A stretch of DNA of 64,000 nucleotides from Pirellulaceae bacterium (GTDB lineage Bacteria > Planctomycetota > Planctomycetia > Pirellulales > Pirellulaceae), in assembly GCA_023382975.1 (NCBI GenBank), contig JAHDXO010000031.1, positions 54,846-118,845 of the forward strand. The letters run 5' to 3'. The position numbers and the translations under genes were made by a program. The notes below the pieces were generated by a model. That model was not told where the DNA came from. It worked only from the letters and a program-made list of their open reading frames with translations, and searched no databases. Of the stretch, positions 1-7,491 are shown piece after piece; positions within the stretch are counted from its first letter, which is position 1; each line of letters opens with the position of its first letter.

Positions 1-329
1 TCGATCAGCGTGGCGATGTCCGGGCGCGTGGCCTGGTTCTGGATGTTCGGCCAGCGAGCTTCCGGCGGAACCCAAAAAATCCGCTCGGCGGTGTACTCGT
101 CGCGGGATTCCAGCAGGCGTTCGAGTTGTTCGCCCTTGATGCCGTCCCTGGTCAGCTCGGCTTGCAGGTCGTCGCGGCGTGACTGAAAGCTGTCGGAGAT
201 GTATTTGAGGAACAGCAGGCCGAGGACGACGTGTTTGTACTCGGCGGCGTCGACTTGGCCGCGCAGGGCGTCGGCGGCTTTCCAGAGGGTATCGGCGTAG
301 GAGAGGTCGGACGCGGCTTCGTTCGTCAT
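1..329 (-). CDS. hsdM: Type I restriction-modification DNA methylase, N-terminal part (HsdM)
   Basis: N-6 adenine methylase (modification) subunit of a type I restriction-modification system; only the first 109 codons are in the window and the gene continues off the left edge. The translated start contains LWKAADALRGQVDAAEYK and then VLGLLFLKYISD, the typical N-terminal helical region of HsdM, followed by a charged segment and FWVPPEARWP. The start is the ATG at 329, read leftwards; the gene is divergent from the SGNH hydrolase at 637. The methylase domain and the S and R subunits, if present, lie outside the window. Family assignment is confident; completeness of the system cannot be judged. 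Confidence 0.88.
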   Translation of the reverse strand, partial: MTNEAASDLSYADTLWKAADALRGQVDAAEYKHVVLGLLFLKYISDSFQSRRDDLQAELTRDGIKGEQLERLLESRDEYTAERIFWVPPEARWPNIQNQATRPDIATLI

Positions 330-636
330 GCTGGGGCCAACTGCCGTTCAAGAGTTGGTGTGCGGGGGTCGTCATGGCGATCATTGGACTCAATTTGCCG
401 AAGTTCTGCAATGCGTCAGCCGATGGCGAATTCCGCCAAAGAGAACCTCATGGAATTCAGCAGCGAACCTCTTGCCGTGCGCGAGTTCCGTGATGGCCCG
501 ATCGCGCGGCGGCAGCTTCTGGGGAACTGGCGGATACCGGGCGACTCGGCTGTTTCCTGGGGACGCGGCTTCTGCTATGGTTGAACCATTACCTGCCGTC
601 TCACGCGAACGACAACGCCGGTCAGAAGGGGAAACC
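330..636. other. Divergent intergenic region
   Basis: About 300 bases between the divergent hsdM and SGNH hydrolase genes. Frames are open but lack coding character, and no repeat or RNA gene was recognised. The promoters for both neighbours must lie here; no convincing -35/-10 pair was identified by eye. Confidence 0.4.
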
Positions 637-1512
637 ATGCACAACCGCTTCGCTCGTATCGTCCACGGTTCGATGTTCAGCGTGGCCTGTTCGCTGTTGA
701 CCACGTTGGCTGCCTTCGCTCAAGGGCCTGCTCAATCGCCCAACGGTGAACCGACCAACGCCGCCGAGGCTGCTGCTCGCAAGGCGCAGGCCGAGGCGGA
801 AATCGAGGCGAAGTACCAGGCCCTGGTTGCCGAGCTGCCGCCAGAGCAGCAAGCCTGGGAGCGCGTGTTGCAGGATCAACTGGGCGGCTTCTATTTGCCG
901 CTGCACAAACGCGCCAGAGTCGCGGGTCAATCGACCGCCTGGGACTTTGTCCAGGACGATCCGCAACTGCCCCGCGTGCTGCTGATCGGCGATTCGGTCT
1001 CGCGCGGCTACACCCAGGCCGCGCGCAAGGCCCTGACGGGCAAAGCCAACGTGCATCGGGCCCCGGCCAATTGCGGGCCGACGGCCAGTGGCCTGAAGAA
1101 TATCGACGTCTGGCTCGGCGACGGCAAGTGGGATGTGATCCACTTCAACTTCGGCATCCACGACCGCGGCACGCCGCTGGCGGACTACACGCAGCGATTG
1201 GAGCAGCTCATCGAGCGCATGAAAACGACGGGCGCCAAATTGATCTGGGCCAGCACAACGCCGATCCCGGATGATCCCGCGCGAAACCAGACGGCCGCCT
1301 CGATCGTCCAGCGCAACCAGGCCGCCGCAGAACTCATGGCCCGACACGGTATCGCCGTCGATGATCTGTTCAGCGCCGTCACGCCGCACTTGGCCGAGAT
1401 GCAGAATCCGGACGATGTTCACTTCAACGCCAAGGGCTACGAGTTCCTCGGCCAAACGGTGGCGGCGTCGGTCGAGCAAGCAATGGGCAGAGAAGACGCC
1501 TCGAACCGTTGA
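637..1512 (+). CDS. Secreted SGNH/GDSL-type hydrolase
   Basis: Exported ester hydrolase of the SGNH fold, 291 residues. Residues 1-30 look like a Sec signal peptide ending AAFAQG. Block I is LLIGDSVSRG with the nucleophile Ser at residue 120; FNFGIHDRG near residue 170 is the oxyanion/Asn-type block; DDVH at 259-262 supplies the Asp-His pair. The frame stays open upstream, but ATG 637 is preferred because a purine-rich ribosome site (AGAAGGGG) and the signal peptide begin there. Substrate unknown; de-esterification of glycans is an inference from the sulfatase and glycosidase neighbours. Confidence 0.85.
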   Translation: MHNRFARIVHGSMFSVACSLLTTLAAFAQGPAQSPNGEPTNAAEAAARKAQAEAEIEAKYQALVAELPPEQQAWERVLQDQLGGFYLPLHKRARVAGQSTAWDFVQDDPQLPRVLLIGDSVSRGYTQAARKALTGKANVHRAPANCGPTASGLKNIDVWLGDGKWDVIHFNFGIHDRGTPLADYTQRLEQLIERMKTTGAKLIWASTTPIPDDPARNQTAASIVQRNQAAAELMARHGIAVDDLFSAVTPHLAEMQNPDDVHFNAKGYEFLGQTVAASVEQAMGREDASNR

Positions 1513-1567
1513 TTCGCTGCCGCAGTTCGGTCTTTTCGAACACCCGTTATGTCCCGAAGGAAATATC

Positions 1568-1812
1568 GTGCTGATGAACGAGTTTCTCGTGAACCACAAC
1601 TTCACGCCGCTGCTTGACACGAAGCCCGGCGTACCTGCGGCGGAGAAATCCAAGGCGCTCGGCGGGATCACCTTCCAACCGCACCAGACCGCCGTGCGCG
1701 ACAAACGCGGTCCCGGGGGCTGCAGGCGTTCGCCTCGCCCGACGGCGTGTAGTGGAAGAAGCTCCGCGACGAGCCGGTCGTGCCGGTCTGGGTTGATGCC
1801 CCGGAACGGAGG
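1568..1812 (+). pseudogene. Broken fragment of a secreted sialidase/propeller-type protein
   Basis: The first frame reads FTPLLDTKPGVPAAEKSKA; after a shift near 1710 the next frame continues GLQAFASPDGV, a TAG stop at 1750-1752, then WKKLRDEPVVPVW. Together these resemble the DTxPGxPxxERxKA ... SPDGxxWKKL pattern common in large planctomycete glycosidase-like propeller proteins. A frameshift, an internal stop and missing ends mark it as a relic. Family assignment rests on motif memory only. Confidence 0.55.
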
Positions 1813-1868
1813 TTTCCCCGCCCTTGGTCTCTCACCTAACGCGATACCTTTCTCTTAAGGAGCAGTCC

Positions 1869-3119
1869 ATGAAACGACGCGACTTCCTCAAAGCGGCCGC
1901 CGTGGCCGCCCCACTGGTGATTCCCCGACACGTTCTGTCGGCGCCGGGGCAGCCTGGCGCCAATGACCGAATTCATCTGGCCGGGATCGGCATCGGCGGG
2001 CGTGGTTCGGGCGTCCTGGGAGAATTCCTCGGCCAACCGGACGTGCGATGCGTGGCCGTGTGCGACGCGCGGGCCGATCGGCGTGCCCGGACCAAGAGCA
2101 TGGTCGACACGAGGTACGGCAACCAGGACTGCGCGGAATACAGCGACTTCCGCGATTTGCTGGCCCGCGACGACTTGGACGCCGTGCTGATTACCACCGG
2201 CTCGAACAACCATGCCCTGCTCTCGATGTATGCAGCTCGGGCCGGCAAAGACGTGTACTGCGAGAAGCCCTGCACCAAGACGATTGCGGAGAGCCTGGCT
2301 CTGGCCGAGACGTTCCGCCGAACCGGGCGCGTCTACCAAGGCGGGATGCAGCGGCGGAACGTGCCCAACTTCGAGCTGGCGATCGCGTTGGCGCGAACCG
2401 GAAAGCTCGGCAAGCTCCACACCGTACACGCCCATCCCGGCGGCATGGGCACCCGAACCAGCGGTTGGTCTACGCCCGAGCCGGAGCCGCCGAAGGAAGA
2501 GGTTGATTGGGACCTGTTCCTCGGCTCGGCAGCCTGGCGCCCGTTCAGCCGCGGATTGCTGAATTCGGGTTTCGAGAAAGGTGGAGGAATGGTCGGCGGC
2601 GGCGTTCTGGAATGGGGTTCTCACTGCGTCGACATGTGCCAGTGGGCCAACAACGCCGACGACACCGTCCCGATCGAGTACGATCCAATCGTCGACGGGC
2701 AGGCTGGCGGCCTGTACGCCAACGGCGTCAAGCTGGTTTTGCGCAACGACGGCTGGCTGCCGCTGGGCTCGTGCCCCGTGCGTTTCGAAGGCGACGCGGG
2801 CTGGGTCGAGACCGGCGACAGCGGCCAATTCGGCGTGAGTTCCCAGACGCTGCTGGCATCCGGTGTGTCCGGAGAACTCCCCGGCCAGCCTCACGTGTCC
2901 CACGTCCGCGATTTCCTCAACTGCGTCAAGTCGCGTGGCAAACCGCGAGTCAACGCCGACGTGGCCTGCCAGTCGCACATCGCCTGCCACGCCGCCAACA
3001 TCGCCATCTTCCTGGGCCGCAAGCTGGCTTACGACCCGAAGACGAACGAGTTCCTCGGCGACGAACAAGCCAACCGGCTGCGGGCCGAGGCCGCCCGCGA
3101 GCCGTGGATTACCTATTGA
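1869..3119 (+). CDS. Gfo/Idh/MocA family oxidoreductase with Tat leader
   Basis: NAD(P)-dependent sugar or inositol-type oxidoreductase, 416 residues, predicted to be exported. It begins MKRRDFLKAAAVAAP, a twin-arginine leader. The Rossmann loop GIGIGGRGSG lies at 40-48 and the catalytic-lysine motif EKP at 132-134 (CEKPCTK). ATG 1869 is chosen because AAGGAG stands just upstream and the Tat leader starts there. It is followed on the same strand by the HEAT-repeat and DUF1080 genes. Pairing with a DUF1080 (3-keto-disaccharide hydrolase) protein suggests it oxidises a sugar C3 hydroxyl, which is an inference. Confidence 0.9.
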   Translation: MKRRDFLKAAAVAAPLVIPRHVLSAPGQPGANDRIHLAGIGIGGRGSGVLGEFLGQPDVRCVAVCDARADRRARTKSMVDTRYGNQDCAEYSDFRDLLARDDLDAVLITTGSNNHALLSMYAARAGKDVYCEKPCTKTIAESLALAETFRRTGRVYQGGMQRRNVPNFELAIALARTGKLGKLHTVHAHPGGMGTRTSGWSTPEPEPPKEEVDWDLFLGSAAWRPFSRGLLNSGFEKGGGMVGGGVLEWGSHCVDMCQWANNADDTVPIEYDPIVDGQAGGLYANGVKLVLRNDGWLPLGSCPVRFEGDAGWVETGDSGQFGVSSQTLLASGVSGELPGQPHVSHVRDFLNCVKSRGKPRVNADVACQSHIACHAANIAIFLGRKLAYDPKTNEFLGDEQANRLRAEAAREPWITY

Positions 3120-3146
3120 CCCACCTTCCCACCTTCATCGTTCACG

Positions 3147-3200
3147 TAATCTCTCACCGAATCTTCTTCCTGCATTGCCCGGTGAGATTCCGTGAAAGAT
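3147..3200. repeat. TAATCTTTCAC-family hairpin repeat, copy 1
   Basis: The gap between the oxidoreductase and HEAT-repeat genes holds TAATCTCTCACCGAATCTT and, after a short loop, GGTGAGATTCCGTGAAAGAT, which partly pair. The same element is present at 16450, 18119 and 39968, always between or at the ends of genes. It could form an mRNA hairpin. Confidence 0.55.
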
Positions 3201-3240
3201 CCGCGGAAGGGACAACCTACCATTTGGGAGTGAATCAACC

Positions 3241-5397
3241 ATGTTCCGAACACAAGACACTGCGTTGTATGCCGCACTGATTACAGCGACGGCATGGCTC
3301 GTGACCGTTGCGTCAACCGATGCCGCAGGAGCTGATGCCGAGCAGCCAGCGATCGATCACGAAGGCCAATACCTGGCTGTGCTTCGGTCGGACGCACCGG
3401 CGGCCGAGAAAGCACTGGCCTGCAAACACTTGGCCATCTACGGCAGCAAGGAGTCCGTGCCTGCCCTGGCTCCGCTGCTGGCGGACGAGCAACTCGCCTC
3501 CTGGGCGCGTATTGCCCTGCAAACCATTCCTGACCCGGCTGCGGAAGATGCGTTGCGTCAGGCTCTGGAGAAGCTTCGAGGTAGACTGCTGATCGGGGTC
3601 ATCAACTCACTTGCCGTGCGCCGCGACGCCAAAGCCGTCCAAGGGCTGATCGAGCGGCTGAACGACACGGACACCGAGGTCGCGTCGGCCGCGGCGGTAG
3701 CCTTGGGCCACATCGGCGGCCCGGCAGCCGCGAAAAGTCTCGAAGCATCGTTGGCCGACGCGCCGACCGCCATTCGTTCGGCAGTTGCCGAAGGCTGCAT
3801 CCGCTGCGCCGAAAGGCTTCAGGCCGACGGCCACAGCGACCACGCCGTGCGATTGTTCGACGCGGTCAGCAGAGCGTCGGTGCCCCAGCAGAGACTCGTC
3901 GAGGCGATTCGAGGGGCGATCCTCGCCCGGGGACCGGCCGGAGCGCCGCTGCTGGTCGAACAGTTGCGGTCGCCGGACAAGGCTCGCTTGGCCATCGGAT
4001 TGCGAGTGGCTCGGGAGCTGGTCGGCCCCGAGGCGACCGCAGCGGTAGCGGCCGAGCTTTCGCGAGCGGCGCCCGAGCGGCAGGCCCTGCTGATCATGGT
4101 CCTGGCCGATCGCGGCGACGCCACCGCTCTGCCCGCGGTGTTGCAAGCGGCCCAGAACGGTTCGGACGAGGTGCGTGTCGCGGCGGTCCGTGCGCTGGGG
4201 CAATTGGGCGATGCTTCCTGCGTGCCGGTACTGCTGGAAGCAGCCTTGGGCACTGACGCGGGACTGTCGCAGACCGCTGTCAGCGTGCTGGCGGCGGTGC
4301 CGGGCGAGGATGTGGATCACGACGTGATCTCGCGACTGGGAAACGCCCAAGGCAAGACACGGTTGGTGCTGATCCAATTGGCCGCCCAGCGATCCATTGG
4401 CGCGGCGGTCCCGCTCCTGCTGAAGGCCGCCGATGATCCCGACGCCCAGGTTCGTTCGGCCGCCCTGATCGCTCTGGGCAAGACCATTGCGCCGGACGAC
4501 TTGGCGGTCTTGACCACGCGGGTCGCCGAAACGCAGGATCCCAACGAGGCGGCCACCGCCGTGAAAGCGCTCGGAGAAGCCTGCCAGCGGATGGCGGACC
4601 GCGAAGCGTGCGCCGAGCGGTTGGCGGCTGCGGTGTCGTCCGCGTCGGTGGCAGCCAAATGCCGGTTCCTGGAAGTGCTGGCCATGCTGGGCGGAACCAA
4701 GGCCCTGGAAACGGTCGCTGCGGCGGCGAAGGATGCTCAGCCAGACGTACAAGAAACGGCCACTCGCCTGCTGGGCGAGTGGATGGAGATGGACGTAGCA
4801 CCCGTGCTGCTCGACTTGGCCAAGAACGCCGCGGACGAGAAGTACAGAGTCCGGGCGGTCCGCGGTTACATCCGGCTGCTGCGGCAGTTCGCCATGCCGG
4901 ACGAGCAGCGAGTAGAGATGTGCCGCATCGCGATGGAGACCGCTCAACGGCCGGCAGAGAAGAAACTGGTCCTGGAAGTCATCGGACGCAATCCCAACGC
5001 CGCGATGCTGTCTTTGGCCCTCGAAGCAGCCAAAGTTCCAGAACTGAAGAACGAGGCGGTCGCCGTCGCGATGATGATCGCCGAGAGGTCGGGCGGACAT
5101 TCGGCCCAGCTCGCCGAGTTGCTCCGGGAGACGGGACAGGCTACCGTGAAGGTCGAGATCGTAAAGGCCGAGTACGGTGCAGGCACGAGCTTCAAGGACG
5201 TAACCACGATTCTCCGCAAGCATGTCCACGACTTCCCGGTGATCATCCTGCCGTCGCCCAGTTACAACGCGGCCTTCGGCGGCGACCCGTCTCCGGGGAT
5301 CCGCAAGGAGTTGAAGATCCAGTACCGCATGGCAGACAAGCCGGGCGAGATCTCGTTTGCCGAGAACGCCACGATCGTGCTGCCGATGCCCAATTAG
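3241..5397 (+). CDS. Secreted HEAT-repeat protein with C-terminal beta domain
   Basis: 718 residues with a signal peptide (about 1-29, ending in an Ala-rich stretch). Most of the protein is a series of HEAT-like helical pairs, for example ASAAAVALGHIGGPAAAKSL and VRVAAVRALGQLGDASCVP, running from about residue 45 to 600. The last ~90 residues are different: VKVEIVKAEYGAGTSFKDV and later YNAAFGGDPSPG, a beta-rich tail recurrent in planctomycete HEAT proteins near DUF1080 genes. Such proteins usually scaffold rather than catalyse. It sits between an oxidoreductase and a DUF1080 gene on the same strand; a supporting role in the same glycan pathway is inferred. Confidence 0.85.
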   Translation: MFRTQDTALYAALITATAWLVTVASTDAAGADAEQPAIDHEGQYLAVLRSDAPAAEKALACKHLAIYGSKESVPALAPLLADEQLASWARIALQTIPDPAAEDALRQALEKLRGRLLIGVINSLAVRRDAKAVQGLIERLNDTDTEVASAAAVALGHIGGPAAAKSLEASLADAPTAIRSAVAEGCIRCAERLQADGHSDHAVRLFDAVSRASVPQQRLVEAIRGAILARGPAGAPLLVEQLRSPDKARLAIGLRVARELVGPEATAAVAAELSRAAPERQALLIMVLADRGDATALPAVLQAAQNGSDEVRVAAVRALGQLGDASCVPVLLEAALGTDAGLSQTAVSVLAAVPGEDVDHDVISRLGNAQGKTRLVLIQLAAQRSIGAAVPLLLKAADDPDAQVRSAALIALGKTIAPDDLAVLTTRVAETQDPNEAATAVKALGEACQRMADREACAERLAAAVSSASVAAKCRFLEVLAMLGGTKALETVAAAAKDAQPDVQETATRLLGEWMEMDVAPVLLDLAKNAADEKYRVRAVRGYIRLLRQFAMPDEQRVEMCRIAMETAQRPAEKKLVLEVIGRNPNAAMLSLALEAAKVPELKNEAVAVAMMIAERSGGHSAQLAELLRETGQATVKVEIVKAEYGAGTSFKDVTTILRKHVHDFPVIILPSPSYNAAFGGDPSPGIRKELKIQYRMADKPGEISFAENATIVLPMPN

Positions 5398-5443
5398 GTC
5401 GACAATTGGCCCAAGTTCACCTTAACCACGAAAGGGATCTGTC

Positions 5444-6013
5444 ATGACATTCAAAACGACTTCCTCGATGACTCTGCTGAGCTTCTTGGCCCTGTTCGCG
5501 ATCGCTGCCGATGCGGACGACAACCAGGCGCCGGCGGGTTTTGTCTCGCTGTTCAACGGCCAAGACATGACCGGTTGGAAGGCCGACCCGGAAGGGCACT
5601 GGAAGGCCGACGGTGGCGTCATGGTCTACGACGGCAAGGCGATGAGCCTTGCCAGTGACAAGGAATTCGGCGATTTCATCCTACTGATCGACTGGAAGAT
5701 CGAGAAAGGCGGCAACAGCGGCATCTTCCTCCGCGGCGAATCGCAGGTAGAGATCTGGGACAACCCGAGCATGGGCTCCGGCGGGATCTATCCGCAGGCA
5801 CACAAGCCGCTCAAGGTCGCGGATAAGCCGGCCGGCCAATGGAATCACTTCGAGATCAAAGTGGAGAAAGGCATCGTCACCGTGCAACTCAACGGCGAAC
5901 GGGTGCTTGATCAGTTCGATGGCAAGTTCAAGCAGGCGGCCGGTCCGTTCGTGCTCCAGCACCACGGCACGCCACTATGGTTCAAGAACATCTATGTCAA
6001 GGAACTGAAGTGA
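5444..6013 (+). CDS. DUF1080 (3-keto-disaccharide hydrolase-like) secreted protein
   Basis: 189-residue protein: a short signal peptide, then one concanavalin-like jelly-roll domain of the DUF1080 family. Diagnostic segments are FVSLFNGQDMTGWKAD near the start, GGNSGIFLRGE in the middle and NHFEIKVEKG towards the end. Members of this family have been linked to cleavage of 3-keto-glycosides. The domain fills the whole protein, so it is a single-domain member. A ribosome site (GAAAGGGATC) precedes the ATG, and it is the third gene of the apparent oxidoreductase-HEAT-DUF1080 unit. Confidence 0.9.
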   Translation: MTFKTTSSMTLLSFLALFAIAADADDNQAPAGFVSLFNGQDMTGWKADPEGHWKADGGVMVYDGKAMSLASDKEFGDFILLIDWKIEKGGNSGIFLRGESQVEIWDNPSMGSGGIYPQAHKPLKVADKPAGQWNHFEIKVEKGIVTVQLNGERVLDQFDGKFKQAAGPFVLQHHGTPLWFKNIYVKELK

Positions 6014-6079
6014 CGCGCATTGGGAAGTGCGGTCTCGCGAAGATCACGGACTGGACACCGATGATACCCGTAGCGAGGT

Positions 6080-6104
6080 GGGTCAGACTCTACGAGTCTG
6101 ACCC
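6080..6104. terminator. Perfect inverted repeat after the DUF1080 gene
   Basis: GGGTCAGACTC, a TAC loop and GAGTCTGACCC form a perfect 11-bp stem about 65 bases after the DUF1080 stop. There is no clear T-run, so it may be a palindromic dispersed element instead of, or as well as, a terminator. Confidence 0.45.
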
Positions 6105-6232
6105 GGATCTCAAGAATTGGCGGCACTGGCCTCGGAAATCGAACGGCTCAAGATCAAGCATCCGAAGCAAGAACGACGGCTGCCGTAAGAGCCTGTGAAC
6201 CTGTCGGAGAAGACGTCTCCAAGGAGAGCCCA

Positions 6233-7231
6233 ATGAATTTCTTGTCGCGTATCATCGTGCTTCTCTTCGCCTTGGCTTTCTGGTTCATCCCCGGTGTGCC
6301 GTGCTGCGCGGATGAAACGGCAGTGGAGTTGAAAAAGGCGGCAGTCGAGCTGCGCGAGGCGGCGGCCGAGCTGAGACAGGCCGTGGCCGAATTGAGAGAA
6401 TTGCTCGCCGAGTCCAAGAAACCAGCCGCCGAGACGAAACCGGTCGAGCACTGGATCACGGTAGGCCACCTCAAGATTCAGGTGCGGCCGAACTTCCCCG
6501 ACGCCTTTCCCTTCACGGTGATGAAAGTGCTGCAAACGGCCTCCGATCAATTGCTGCCGCACGTGCCGCAGGATCACACGTTCCCGCCGTTGGCCGTCGA
6601 GTACCACGCCACGGGCCCGATGATCTTCTACGAGCGCAGCCGGGAGGACCCGAGCACGATCGTGATGCGGCTCTCATCCAAGGGAGCCTTCTGGGCCCAA
6701 TACGTCTTTCAATACTCCCACGAATTGTGCCACGTGATCCAGAATGCGCAGACGCAGGGGCCGGACGAGGCATTGTTCTTCTACGAGTCGCTCTCGCACA
6801 TGGCCTCGCACTACGTGCTGCGGGCGTTGGCCGTAACGTGGAAGTCCGCGCCGCCCCTTCCCGGCGAAGGCTGGACCGGATTCGCGCCGCACCTGCGGGG
6901 GTACTCCGACGACCTAGTGGCCAAGCACCAGCTACCCGAAGGCCAAACGCTGGCGGCGTGGTATGCCGAGCAGCGCGACTCGCTCCGGAAGCCCAATCCC
7001 TCGGACCTGCGGCCAGCGTACGAGACGATCGCCATAGCGCTGCTGCCGCTCTTCGAAAAGGAGCCGGACAACTGGGAGGCGGTGACCTTCCTCGGCCGGC
7101 GGCGATCCGACCTGAAGGATAGAAACCTGACCTTCGAGGAAGTCCTGGGCGAGTGGCGACTGGCCTGTCCGGAACGCCACCGGCCGCTGGTCGATCGGAT
7201 TGCTACGGAATTCGGCGTGGCGATCAAATGA
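6233..7231 (+). CDS. Exported HExxH metalloprotease-like protein
   Basis: 332 residues. A signal peptide (1-26) is followed by a short amphipathic heptad stretch of ELREAA-type repeats (about 31-62) and a globular part. HELCH at 163-167 matches the zincin HExxH motif; the Glu in FFYESL (about 185) is a possible third ligand. The gene starts after an AAGGAGAGCCC ribosome site. It does not closely match a family I can name. A zinc peptidase role rests on the motif alone, and a non-catalytic role cannot be excluded. Confidence 0.65.
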   Translation: MNFLSRIIVLLFALAFWFIPGVPCCADETAVELKKAAVELREAAAELRQAVAELRELLAESKKPAAETKPVEHWITVGHLKIQVRPNFPDAFPFTVMKVLQTASDQLLPHVPQDHTFPPLAVEYHATGPMIFYERSREDPSTIVMRLSSKGAFWAQYVFQYSHELCHVIQNAQTQGPDEALFFYESLSHMASHYVLRALAVTWKSAPPLPGEGWTGFAPHLRGYSDDLVAKHQLPEGQTLAAWYAEQRDSLRKPNPSDLRPAYETIAIALLPLFEKEPDNWEAVTFLGRRRSDLKDRNLTFEEVLGEWRLACPERHRPLVDRIATEFGVAIK

Positions 7232-7242
7232 GGGCTTGTTTC

Positions 7243-7440
7243 ATGGCTGAGATTCCTGATGCGTTCAGCGGTTCATGAGCTGGAGCGACGCCATCGGGAT
7301 GATCGCCAGTTCGCATTGCCGAGGGGTGGTGCGGCCGGTGGTGTAGAGCACCAGCAGGCGCCCATCGTGCTCGCTGGCGCAGGGATAATGGAAGGCCGTC
7401 GGGGGATCCGATGCCGTGCGGTTCCTGCATCCGACTCGGC
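7243..7440 (-). pseudogene. Orphan C-terminal fragment of a sialidase, duplicate of 11866-12030
   Basis: Read leftwards this stretch encodes PPTAFHYPCASEHDGR, LLVLYTTGRTTPRQCELAI and MASLQLMNR with a stop at 7265-7267, nearly the same as the last ~55 residues of the sialidase at 11866. Beyond the stop it keeps an AGGAATCTCAGCC ribosome site and the start ATGAAACAAGCC of a lost next gene, cut off against the end of the metalloprotease-like gene. The 1450-residue gene is thus flanked by two direct copies of this segment. Confidence 0.75.
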
Positions 7441-7491
7441 GCTGGACGGTCGCACTTCCAGAAGTAGATGTCGCGGCGGATCATGGGGAAA

